DNA of 64,000 bases from Allomuricauda sp. (GTDB lineage Bacteria > Bacteroidota > Bacteroidia > Flavobacteriales > Flavobacteriaceae): assembly GCF_028280385.1 (NCBI RefSeq), contig NZ_JANQLX010000017.1, positions 124,001 through 188,000 on the forward strand, in the 5' to 3' direction. The notes under the pieces are model-generated. The model did no database searches and had not been told where the DNA came from. It saw only the letters and a list, made by a program, of their open reading frames with translations. The position numbers and the translations under genes are program-made. Below are positions 17,560-25,127 of this stretch, piece by piece (position 1 is the stretch's first letter; each line of letters opens with the position of its first letter).

Positions 17560-18930
17560 CTGCTGGATAAACTCCCCGGGGTTGTTTAACGCATAGCTCT
17601 GCTGTTCGCCATTTTCCATATTCTTTACCACAAATGTTCCTGCATCCAATTCTTGCTTCCCAATAAGAATTACGTAGGGTACATTCCGGCTGTTGGCATA
17701 TTTCATCTGTTTTTGCATTTTGGAAGAAGAAGGATACACCTCTGCCTTAAGTCCAGCAGATCTTAACTTACCAACCAATTGCAAAGCCGCCAAACTTTCC
17801 TCCTTCCCAAAATTTATGCAGAGAACATCCAGGGAACGACCAAGGCTTTCCGGAAACAATCCCAATTCCTCCAAAACCAGATAAATGCGATCTAGACCAA
17901 ATGAAATTCCCACTCCACTCATGTCCTTTAAACCAAAAATTCCGGTGAGGTCATCGTATCTTCCGCCGCCGCCAATGGATCCCATTTTTACACCTTCTGG
18001 AGCAGCCACTTCGTAAATGGCACCGGTATAATAGTTCAATCCACGGGCCAAGGTTACGTCCAACGCCAACTTGGCGGATTGTAATCCCAATTCCTCTATA
18101 TGGGTGACGATTTCCTCTAGTTCCGCCACACCAGCCATGCCAATTTCCGATTGCACCAAAAGGGATTTCAACTGTTCCAATTGATCGTGGTTGGACCCTG
18201 TCATCTGGAACAAGGGAGCTGCTTTTTCGATGGCAGTTTCAGAAATGCCTTTGGCCAACATTTCCTGTTTTACGCCTTCCTCCCCTATTTTATCGAGCTT
18301 GTCCAAAGCTACCGTGAAATCCACCAAGAGATTTTTGGCACCTATTACTTCTGCAATTCCGGACAGTACTTTTCTATTGTTGATTTTTATGGTGGTCCCT
18401 TTTAATCCCAAATCCTCGAACACCGCGTCGTATAGTTGTACGAATTCCACTTCCTGCAGCAATGATTTGGCTCCAACCACATCTGCATCGCACTGATAAA
18501 ACTCCCTAAAACGTCCTTTTTGGGGTCTGTCTGCCCGCCACACAGGCTGCACTTGATATCGTTTAAAGGGAAAATCCAATTCATTCTGGTGCATGACCAC
18601 ATAGCGCGCGAAGGGTACGGTTAAATCATAGCGCAGCGCCTTATCTGAAATTTTCGGGGTAAGTGAACTAGAATTTTTGGAGCTATAGGTAACATCATCC
18701 ACCTTGGAAATGAAGTCCCCTGAATTCAGAATCTTAAAAATCAATCGGTCCCCTTCGTCCCCATATTTTCCCATCAGGGTATCATAGTTTTCAAAAGATG
18801 GGGTTTCAATGGGCTGAAAACCATAAACTTCAAATTGTTTTTTGATGGTTTGGATGATGTAGTTGCGTTTGGCAACCTCTGTTGGTGAAAAATCGCGCGT
18901 TCCCTTAGGAATGGATGGTTTTTGTGGCAT
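17554..18930 (-). CDS. hisS: Histidyl-tRNA synthetase
   Basis: A class II aminoacyl-tRNA synthetase charging tRNA-His. The 458 residues include the start KPSIPKGTRDFSP, motif 2 (FRQFYQCD-like: GRFREFYQCDADVVG, about 140-154), the histidine-specific ARGLNYYTGAIYEV (about 294-307), motif 3 GIGGGGRYDDL-like (MGSIGGGGRYDDLTG) and GISFGLDRIYLVL, and a C-terminal anticodon-binding domain. A promoter lies 20 bases upstream. It is convergent with the NUDIX gene, with overlapping stops. Confidence 0.97.
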   Translation of the reverse strand: MPQKPSIPKGTRDFSPTEVAKRNYIIQTIKKQFEVYGFQPIETPSFENYDTLMGKYGDEGDRLIFKILNSGDFISKVDDVTYSSKNSSSLTPKISDKALRYDLTVPFARYVVMHQNELDFPFKRYQVQPVWRADRPQKGRFREFYQCDADVVGAKSLLQEVEFVQLYDAVFEDLGLKGTTIKINNRKVLSGIAEVIGAKNLLVDFTVALDKLDKIGEEGVKQEMLAKGISETAIEKAAPLFQMTGSNHDQLEQLKSLLVQSEIGMAGVAELEEIVTHIEELGLQSAKLALDVTLARGLNYYTGAIYEVAAPEGVKMGSIGGGGRYDDLTGIFGLKDMSGVGISFGLDRIYLVLEELGLFPESLGRSLDVLCINFGKEESLAALQLVGKLRSAGLKAEVYPSSSKMQKQMKYANSRNVPYVILIGKQELDAGTFVVKNMENGEQQSYALNNPGEFIQQL

Positions 18931-18950
18931 GAAAACTGGTAATTCTCGTG

Positions 18951-18958
18951 CAAATATA
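18951..18958 (-). promoter_or_regulatory. Promoter -7 element for hisS
   Basis: Reads TATATTTG on the minus strand, a full TAnnTTTG match, 20 bases before the hisS ATG. Confidence 0.6.
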
Positions 18959-19048
18959 AGGGCTTTGTTCGTTTGATGGCTTTATGACTGGATACGAATA
19001 TTACGAATCAGCTCGAAACTTAAGTAGTTCTGCTCAGGATTAGGATTC

Positions 19049-19237
19049 GACTTCAGACTTTGGACTTCAGACTTCAGACTTTGGACTTCAGACTTCAGAC
19101 TTTGGACTTCAGACTTTGGACTTCAGACTTTGGACTTCAGACTTCAGACTTGAGACTTTGGACTTGAGACTTTGGACTTTGGACTTCAGACTTTGGACTT
19201 CAGACTTTGGACTTTGGACTTTGGACTTTGGACATCA
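19049..19237. repeat. Heptanucleotide tandem repeat, 26 exact-length units
   Basis: The segment parses without interruption into 26 units of GACTTNN (19049-19230) plus one degenerate unit, GACATCA. Only three variants occur: GACTTTG, GACTTCA and GACTTGA, interspersed. Translation gives a low-complexity LWTLDFRLWT-like peptide, but nothing suggests it is expressed. It lies upstream of hisS and downstream of DUF6495, between genes transcribed leftwards. Shorter relatives occur at 51901-51970 and 58116-58178. Confidence 0.97.
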
Positions 19238-19239
19238 TA

Positions 19240-19288
19240 CCAATATTCCAACAATCCAAAAAATCCAATTATCCAATTATCCAATAGC
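19240..19288. repeat. Octanucleotide repeat CCAATTAT-like
   Basis: Six adjoining units (CCAATATT, CCAACAAT, a 9-base CCAAAAAAT, CCAATTAT twice, CCAATAGC) follow the heptad array directly. The unit length and sequence differ, so this is a second short repeat next to the first. Confidence 0.7.
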
Positions 19289-19298
19289 CGAACAAAGG

Positions 19299-19769
19299 TT
19301 ACCCCATAATCCGCTCAAACCACTGGTACAGTTCTCCCTTGGTGATGACGGCCCCTTGTTGGATCAAATCGAATTTGTCCTTGTTCTTATCCTCGGAATA
19401 CGCTTTTGAAGCGGTAAGGTATTCCACAAAATCGGATTGAAAATTGCGTTTGAACCAGCCGAAGCCTTCCTCTGTCCGTAAATCGATTTCAGGATTGAGC
19501 ACCTTTACCGAGAAGAGCTTCATCTCCTTGTCCGTTAAATGGAACAAGTGCATGTGCATTTCAGAGATGTTCTCAAGATATTCGACCTTGGACAGCACTC
19601 CTTCCCAGACCAGATCACTGAACACATCAATTTCCTCCTCAGCAACTTCCGGCTTTTCCTCTTTTATACTGGACCACTCTTCTGCTGTGATGCTCTGCGT
19701 TGCCAAAAAGTTGATAAACTCCGGATGCAGTTCTTCCAATTGTTGTTGTGTCAATCTCGCGTACTTCAT
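19299..19769 (-). CDS. DUF6495-type cytoplasmic protein
   Basis: A 156-residue acidic protein without signal peptide or membrane helix. The start MKYARLTQQQLEELHPEFINF and the blocks EEIDVFSDLVWEGVL and GFGWFKRNF match a family widespread in flavobacteria that I know as DUF6495. It contains several predicted amphipathic helices and no catalytic motif. A promoter and the neighbouring receptor's terminator lie just upstream. Function unknown. Confidence 0.8.
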   Translation of the reverse strand: MKYARLTQQQLEELHPEFINFLATQSITAEEWSSIKEEKPEVAEEEIDVFSDLVWEGVLSKVEYLENISEMHMHLFHLTDKEMKLFSVKVLNPEIDLRTEEGFGWFKRNFQSDFVEYLTASKAYSEDKNKDKFDLIQQGAVITKGELYQWFERIMG

Positions 19770-19795
19770 TAAATCGGATTCCTTTAATAGTTCGG

Positions 19796-19803
19796 CAAAA
19801 GTA
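19796..19803 (-). promoter_or_regulatory. Promoter -7 element for DUF6495 gene
   Basis: Reads TACTTTTG on the minus strand, a full match, 26 bases upstream of the start. It touches the terminator of the upstream receptor gene. Confidence 0.55.
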
Positions 19804-19832
19804 AAAAAGGCCGCGCATTTGCGCAGCCTTTT
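19803..19832 (-). terminator. Terminator of the Oar-like receptor gene
   Basis: On the minus strand a 12-bp hairpin (AAAAGGCTGCGC with GCGCGGCCTTTT, one wobble pair, loop AAAT) runs into T residues, 20 bases after the receptor stop. Confidence 0.88.
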
Positions 19833-19852
19833 GCTTTATAAATTACGGTCTT

Positions 19853-22800
19853 TTAGTTGAAGATATACCTCACCCCAAATTGTGCTTGCCACCTGGACAA
19901 CAGGCTGGTATCCGAACTAAAGGTCTCGGTCAAACTCTCGTCAAAGCTGTAGGTAGGATTTTTATTGTCATCTATGGTAACCCCTAAAACCTGTTGGTTG
20001 GTCGGAATTTCAACAACTCCCCAATCCGAACTTATCAAGTTGCCCACATTTAATACGTCCAAACTTAGCTGGATGGTATTTTTGTTGGCAATCTTGATGT
20101 CCTGCAACACTTTCAAATCCCAACGACCCCTCCATGGTGCCAATGCACCGTAACGCTCTGCGTAGGAGCCTCGATTTTCACTTAGGTAATCATCTTGTTG
20201 GATAAAGGCTTCAAATGCAGCTGCATCACCTGCTTCGGCAAAATTCATCTGGTTGACCTCAGCCGCTGTTGGGATATACAGCAGATCATTGATACTGGAC
20301 CCATCTCTATTAATGTCCCCACCGTAGATATAGTTGAATCTTCCTCCTTGCGCATATTCGAAGAAAGTGGAAACTGTGGTTCCCGTTTTGAACGCTTTGG
20401 AGATAACACCCACAAATCTATGGGTATCACCATATCTGGAGTATGAGAGCACATCGGCATTGGCATCATTTACTATAGCGTTTGCAGCAAAGGCATCACT
20501 TGTTATTTCCGCCTCTATGGAGTTAACATCCTTGGAATTCAAATAGCTATAGGCCAAACTTGCATAAAGGCCATTATCCCACGTTTTTTGTCCTTTGAAG
20601 ACAGCATTCCAAATTCTTCCTTCATCAGAATTAGAGAATACGTATGCATTGTTTATTAAATCCGTTGCGGCATACACGGGTCTGTTGTCCACACCCTGCA
20701 AGGTCTCAGATGGAGAGGTTAGTCCCCAATTCTGAACGTGTGGACCATTAAAGTCTTTGGAGTACGATAAGTCGGCGGTCAATATCCAACCATTGTCCAA
20801 ACGCTTGTCCGCCCCCAAACTGGTTCTCCATACCTGTGGCCATTGGAAATCGGGATCTACGGCAGTAAGGAAAAATACATTGGGGTTGGCTATTTGGTTG
20901 CCCAACCACACAAATGGGAAACGACCGGTAAAAATCCCGGAACCTCCCCTAATCTGAAGGTTGCCATCATTGTTTACATCCCAATTGAAACCAACACGGG
21001 GCGAAATTAGCCAGTCGTTGGTAGGCAAATTGGTATTGTCTATTAATACCGTTTCTCCGTTATTGGGGTTTACATAAGGAATATCCGGTACCACAGCTGG
21101 CGCCCTGTCAATAACATCCTGTGCTTTTTCCGCGGAGTCAAAATAAAGGGGCCTGTCCACACGAATGCCATAGGTCAATTTGAAATTTTCCGTGGCGTTC
21201 CATTCGTCTTGTGCATAAAATGCCATTTGACCCACATTGGTCTCGGCCAAGGCCCATCCACCAGCGTTTCCTTCCCCTGCTGCATTTAGGGCATTATTGG
21301 CTGCAATGGCAGCATTAAACTGACCTTGGTATACACCAACCAAAGCAGCTTCACCAGCGGCATCAAGCCCTCTAAAATCAGCAATGGATCCTGAAGGGAA
21401 GAATACCCCTTGCGCTCCATATACCCCAAGGTTGAAAGAGTTGTCGAACTGGAATTTTTCAAAAGAGAAACCTACTGTAAAGGTATGGTCGCCTTTAAAG
21501 AAATTCAGGTTGTTGGTCAATTGGAACACCTTCTGGTCCAAACGGTTGTTGATGGAAAAGGGCTCATGACCTGCAATGATGTAATTGGAACTTCCATTTT
21601 CATCCAACAAGGTAATGGTTGGTGCTGGGGAAGATTTCGGGTTTCTGAAATCATCAAAATGGGTATAGCCTACTTGCAACTTGTTGATGGCCTCATCAGA
21701 AAGTGTTGAATTCAATTCAATTTGCACCGATTGAATTCTGTTGTTGATTTCATATCCAGCATTTTCAAATTGTAAAGTGGACAGATTGGGTCCCCTAAAG
21801 CCTAGGGCCGTTGGGTGCGCCGGTTTTTCCTTGGAGGCATCCAAGAAATTATAGATGATGGCCAACCGGTTGTTGTCATTGATGTTCCAATCCAACTTAA
21901 AAATACCTTTGGTGGACTCCTGATCAAAGTTAAAGCCCTCAAATCTTCCCGGATTGTACATTTGGCCATTTCCAATGGAAACCTGGCTAAGGATGTTGGA
22001 TACCAATTCAAAATCGGAGGCAAGCACTCTTGATTCATTGATAGTCCCTGTTCCCCTATTGGGCACAAAACCATTGGACCCTAAATCGGTACGGTCATCT
22101 TTTTCAAAATTGACAAAGAAGAATACTTTGTTCTTTACAATGGGCCCTCCAATACTTAATCCATATTGCGATTGGCTCAAATCCGCTTTAAAGACATCAT
22201 CCCCGGCAACCTTTCCTCCGGTAAGGCTTTCATTACGGTAGAATCCGTAAACGGTTCCGTAAAACTCATTGGTTCCACTTTTGGTCACCGCATTAACGGA
22301 AGCCCCTGTGAAACCGGATTGGGTAACATCGTACGGAGCGGTAGTTACCTGGATTTGGTCAATGGCATCAATGGAAATGGGATTGGCATCAGTCTGTCCT
22401 CCAGGTTGTGCAGCATCAAGGCCAAAAGGGTTGTTAAAGATGGCCCCGTCCAAAGAAAAATTGTTGAACTGGTCATTTCTACCTCCAAAGGAACCTGCGC
22501 TTGCAGTGGGTTCCAAGCGGGTAAAGTCGTTAGTGGACCTAGAGATAGTTGGCAATCTTGTCAATTCACGTCTTCCCACACTGGTTTCCGCCCCGGTTCT
22601 GTCGCTCCCAAAAGTTCCAGTCTGGTCGGATACCACCACCACTTCATCCAAGGCTTGGTTATCTGGTACCATGAAAACATTGTGGTTGTACGTTTTACCC
22701 AGTGACAGATATATTCCGTTATTTTCATTCGTTTTGAATCCAACATAGGAAATGGTGACCTCATAGGGTCCGCCTACCCGAAGGTTGAGCAGGTTATATC

Positions 22801-22990
22801 TACCTTCTTCATTGGTTATGGCACCGTAGCGGGTTCCGGTTGGAGTGTGTACCGCCACTACGTTTGCTCCAAAAAGTGGAGCGTTCTGATCATCAACAAC
22901 GGTTCCCCGTATATTGGATGTTGTGACTTGGGCATAAGTCGAGGTGAATACCATTAGAAACAGTATTCCAAAGAATAGAAATTTCTTCAT
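19853..22990 (-). CDS. Oar-like TonB-dependent receptor
   Basis: A 1045-residue outer-membrane protein. The start at 22990 (MKKFLFFGILFLMVFTS) gives a clean signal peptide ending TYAQ; a start 13 codons earlier lacks one. A carboxypeptidase regulatory-like domain follows (about 25-110: IRGTVVDDQNAPLFGANV, ISYVGFKT), then a plug with SVGRRELTRLPTISRSTNDF and the FNNFSLDGAIFNNPFG segment, and a long barrel ending FGVRYIFN. Size and motifs fit the Oar/OmpA-related TonB receptors of Bacteroidota and myxobacteria, some of which are linked to protease secretion. The substrate is unknown. It forms a single-gene unit with promoter and terminator. Confidence 0.9.
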   Translation of the reverse strand: MKKFLFFGILFLMVFTSTYAQVTTSNIRGTVVDDQNAPLFGANVVAVHTPTGTRYGAITNEEGRYNLLNLRVGGPYEVTISYVGFKTNENNGIYLSLGKTYNHNVFMVPDNQALDEVVVVSDQTGTFGSDRTGAETSVGRRELTRLPTISRSTNDFTRLEPTASAGSFGGRNDQFNNFSLDGAIFNNPFGLDAAQPGGQTDANPISIDAIDQIQVTTAPYDVTQSGFTGASVNAVTKSGTNEFYGTVYGFYRNESLTGGKVAGDDVFKADLSQSQYGLSIGGPIVKNKVFFFVNFEKDDRTDLGSNGFVPNRGTGTINESRVLASDFELVSNILSQVSIGNGQMYNPGRFEGFNFDQESTKGIFKLDWNINDNNRLAIIYNFLDASKEKPAHPTALGFRGPNLSTLQFENAGYEINNRIQSVQIELNSTLSDEAINKLQVGYTHFDDFRNPKSSPAPTITLLDENGSSNYIIAGHEPFSINNRLDQKVFQLTNNLNFFKGDHTFTVGFSFEKFQFDNSFNLGVYGAQGVFFPSGSIADFRGLDAAGEAALVGVYQGQFNAAIAANNALNAAGEGNAGGWALAETNVGQMAFYAQDEWNATENFKLTYGIRVDRPLYFDSAEKAQDVIDRAPAVVPDIPYVNPNNGETVLIDNTNLPTNDWLISPRVGFNWDVNNDGNLQIRGGSGIFTGRFPFVWLGNQIANPNVFFLTAVDPDFQWPQVWRTSLGADKRLDNGWILTADLSYSKDFNGPHVQNWGLTSPSETLQGVDNRPVYAATDLINNAYVFSNSDEGRIWNAVFKGQKTWDNGLYASLAYSYLNSKDVNSIEAEITSDAFAANAIVNDANADVLSYSRYGDTHRFVGVISKAFKTGTTVSTFFEYAQGGRFNYIYGGDINRDGSSINDLLYIPTAAEVNQMNFAEAGDAAAFEAFIQQDDYLSENRGSYAERYGALAPWRGRWDLKVLQDIKIANKNTIQLSLDVLNVGNLISSDWGVVEIPTNQQVLGVTIDDNKNPTYSFDESLTETFSSDTSLLSRWQAQFGVRYIFN

Positions 22991-23016
22991 AAAAGAGTTA
23001 GTTTTTTGAGTACCTA

Positions 23017-23024
23017 CAAACATA
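23017..23024 (-). promoter_or_regulatory. Promoter -7 element for the Oar-like receptor
   Basis: Reads TATGTTTG on the minus strand, a full match, 26 bases before the ATG at 22990. Confidence 0.6.
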
Positions 23025-23027
23025 GCC

Positions 23028-23058
23028 AAAAAAAAGAGCTATGCACGCATAGCTCTTT
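23028..23058 (-). terminator. Terminator of the rpsF-rpsR-rplI operon
   Basis: AAAGAGCTATG (23048-23058 read on the minus strand) pairs perfectly with CATAGCTCTTT (23033-23043), loop CGTG, followed by about nine T residues. It lies 30 bases after the rplI stop. Confidence 0.92.
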
Positions 23059-23088
23059 ATAATTTATTAACCGAAAGTTAATGTAGTC

Positions 23089-23541
23089 CTACTTGGCTTC
23101 TGCTATTACTTCAAAAGGAAAATCAACGATTACCTCCCTATGCAACCTTATTTGGGCATTGTAAGGTCCAACTCTTTTAATGGTTCCTCCTTTGATATTG
23201 ATAAACTTTCGTTCTATTTGATGACCAGCCTTGTCCAGGGCAGCTGCCAAGTCAATATTGCTCACGGAACCGAACAATTTGTCGCCCGCTCCAACCTTGG
23301 CTGGGATACGGATTTCCAATTGTTTTAAAGCATCCGCCAGCTTGGTGGCCTCATCTACAATTTTCTTTTCCTTGTGGGCACGTTGTTTTAGGTTTTCGGC
23401 CAATACTTTTTTGGCAGAAGGGGTAGCCAACATGGCCAAACCTTGTGGGATAAGGTAGTTTCTTCCATAACCGTTCTTTACATTAACGATATCGTCCTTA
23501 AAACCCAAATCCTGTATATCTTCTTTTAGAATAAGTTCCAT
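23089..23541 (-). CDS. rplI: 50S ribosomal protein L9 (bL9)
   Basis: A 150-residue protein binding 23S rRNA near the L1 stalk. The N-terminal domain MELILKEDIQDLGFKDDIVNVKNGYGRNYLIPQG, interrupted only by family-typical positions, is followed by a long connecting helix (about 45-75) and the C-terminal domain with AGAGDKLFGSVSNIDLAAAL-like sequence. It is the last gene of the rpsF-rpsR-rplI operon, 12 bases after rpsR. Confidence 0.98.
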   Translation of the reverse strand: MELILKEDIQDLGFKDDIVNVKNGYGRNYLIPQGLAMLATPSAKKVLAENLKQRAHKEKKIVDEATKLADALKQLEIRIPAKVGAGDKLFGSVSNIDLAAALDKAGHQIERKFINIKGGTIKRVGPYNAQIRLHREVIVDFPFEVIAEAK

Positions 23542-23553
23542 TCTTCAGTATTT

Positions 23554-23850
23554 TTATTTCAACATATCGCCAACGTAGGGCATTAAAGCTAGGTGACGGG
23601 CACGCTTAACAGCCTGTGCCACTTTTCTTTGGTATTTCAAGGAAGTACCTGTAAGTCTTCTAGGAAGTAATTTACCTTGTTCGTTTACCAATTTCATCAA
23701 GAAATCAGGGTCTTTGTAGTCGATGTACTTAATACCCGACTTTTTGAACCTACAGTATTTCTTTTGTTTGTTGGTCTCAATGTTCAACGGGGTCAGATAT
23801 CTGATTTCCCCATCTTTCTTTGATTTTGCTTGTTGTTCAATAGATGCCAT
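23554..23850 (-). CDS. rpsR: 30S ribosomal protein S18 (bS18)
   Basis: A 98-residue small-subunit platform protein that binds beside S6. It has the [20 protein letters not shown] block and the conserved [20 protein letters not shown] stretch near the C-terminus. It begins three bases after rpsF. Two Cys-type zinc positions seen in some S18 proteins are not all present (only one Cys, in KYCRFKKSG). Confidence 0.98.
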   Translation of the reverse strand: MASIEQQAKSKKDGEIRYLTPLNIETNKQKKYCRFKKSGIKYIDYKDPDFLMKLVNEQGKLLPRRLTGTSLKYQRKVAQAVKRARHLALMPYVGDMLK

Positions 23851-23853
23851 ACC

Positions 23854-24192
23854 CTATGCGTTTGCTTTTAATTTGGTTCTTCTTTTCTCTGCCCAAGCAA
23901 TCGCATGCTTGTCCAATTTAACGGTCAAAAAACGCATAATACGTTCATCTCTTCTAAACTCCAGTTCGTAAGGTGCAATTGCTTCACCGGGAACGGTAAA
24001 TTCAAACAAGTGGTAAAAGCCACTTTTTTTGTGTTGAATGGGATAGGCCAATTTTTTAAGTCCCCAATTCTCCTTGGAGACCATTTTGCCACCATTCTTA
24101 ATCAAGAAATCCTCAAATTTCTTGACTGTTTCCTCTATCTGGGTCTCAGATAGAACGGGATTCAAAATGAAAACAGTTTCGTAATGGTTCAT
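23854..24192 (-). CDS. rpsF: 30S ribosomal protein S6 (bS6)
   Basis: A 112-residue platform protein, first gene of the operon with S18 and L9. It begins MNHYETVFILNPVLSETQIEE and contains GLKKLAYPIQHKKSGFYHLFEF and RRDERIMRFLTVKLDKHA. The promoter leaves a leader of only about 17 bases, too short for the S6:S18-binding leader described in other phyla. Confidence 0.98.
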   Translation of the reverse strand: MNHYETVFILNPVLSETQIEETVKKFEDFLIKNGGKMVSKENWGLKKLAYPIQHKKSGFYHLFEFTVPGEAIAPYELEFRRDERIMRFLTVKLDKHAIAWAEKRRTKLKANA

Positions 24193-24215
24193 ACATTATT
24201 ATTTATAAAGGAGCG

Positions 24216-24246
24216 CAAAAGTAGTAATAAAAGTGAAGCTCCGCAA
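24216..24246 (-). promoter_or_regulatory. Promoter of the rpsF operon
   Basis: On the minus strand, -33 TTG (24246-24244) and a perfect -7 TACTTTTG (24223-24216) are separated by 20 bases. The predicted start lies near 24209, giving a leader of under 20 bases. Confidence 0.7.
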
Positions 24247-24316
24247 GAAAAGGTAAATTTCTTCGTTTTAATGCCAAGAGTTATTAACAATAATGAACCA
24301 TTTAAACCTACGTAAC

Positions 24317-24332
24317 GTATATGGTAATATAC
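24317..24332. promoter_or_regulatory. Inverted repeat upstream of the LytTR regulator
   Basis: GTATAT (24317-24322) and ATATAC (24327-24332) flank GGTA, a perfect palindrome in the 237-base gap between the divergent rpsF and LytTR genes. It is a possible operator. The rest of this gap holds only the rpsF promoter and AT-rich sequence with a TAATTTG near 24385. Confidence 0.35.
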
Positions 24333-24429
24333 ACAACAAAATAGACCATGTTTACATCTTTTGTTGCACTTAAACGACCTTTTTGTGTAATTTGCCGATG
24401 ATTTAAAACCCTACAAATCACCCCATTCT

Positions 24430-25122
24430 ATGAAATTAAAAAGTATAATTGTCGACGACTCCTCCATGCAGCGTATGGCTGTTGCGAAATTGGTCAACAA
24501 TCACCCTCATCTTGCCCTGGTAGCCGAATATAGCAATGCTATTGAAGCCAAGAACGGGCTAAAGAACCACGACATTGATCTTATATTCCTTGATGTAGAG
24601 ATGCCCATCATCTCAGGATTTGACCTTTTAGAGGCCCTTGAAAACCCACCTCAGGTAATTTTGATCACTGGAAAACCAGATTACGCGCTAAAAGCTTTTG
24701 ATTACGACGTAACAGACTACCTCCACAAACCGATTACCCTTGCACGATTTGAAGCTTCTGTAAAAAGAGCTGTTGCCAAGTACGAGCAAATGAACCGTGT
24801 AGACGAAGACGAAGAGCATATCTTCGTGAAAAGTAACCTTAAAAAGAGAAAGGTTATCCTTAACGATATTAAATGGATCGAGGCCCTTGGAGATTATATT
24901 AAATTGGTGACCGATGAGGCCAACATTGTAATCCTTTCCACCATGAAGGCTTTTGAAAAGCAATTGCCGGCGGAAAAATTCCTAAGGATCCATAAATCCT
25001 ATATTGTCAATCTAGAGAAGATTGAGAAATTCAACAGTAAAAATGTTGAGGTGAGCGGAAGACAAATTCCGTTGAGCCGAAACAAAAAGACCGAGCTGGC
25101 CGAAGCATTGGCCAACGTCTAG
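24430..25122 (+). CDS. LytTR-family response regulator (orphan)
   Basis: A 230-residue two-domain DNA-binding regulator. The receiver domain (1-120) has the acidic pair in IIVDDSSMQ (Asp9, Asp10), the phosphoacceptor Asp in LIFLDVEMPI (about 58) and the Lys in LHKPI (about 105). The LytTR domain (about 135-228) has FVKSNLKKRKV, IKWIEALGDYIKL and FLRIHKSYIVNL. No histidine kinase lies next to it. LytTR domains bind paired direct repeats, which I could not recognise upstream. The target genes are unknown. Confidence 0.93.
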   Translation: MKLKSIIVDDSSMQRMAVAKLVNNHPHLALVAEYSNAIEAKNGLKNHDIDLIFLDVEMPIISGFDLLEALENPPQVILITGKPDYALKAFDYDVTDYLHKPITLARFEASVKRAVAKYEQMNRVDEDEEHIFVKSNLKKRKVILNDIKWIEALGDYIKLVTDEANIVILSTMKAFEKQLPAEKFLRIHKSYIVNLEKIEKFNSKNVEVSGRQIPLSRNKKTELAEALANV

Positions 25123-25127
25123 AGCAA

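Noticed and set aside
19049..19237. Possible CRISPR array
   Set aside because: Units are 7 bases with no spacers, and no cas genes are nearby.
19116..19409. A plus-strand open frame rich in LWTLDF repeats
   Set aside because: It is only the translation of the heptanucleotide DNA repeat and runs into the 3' part of the DUF6495 gene on the other strand.
22991..23029. Extended start of the Oar-like receptor
   Set aside because: The extra 13 residues overlap the predicted promoter and would bury the signal peptide.
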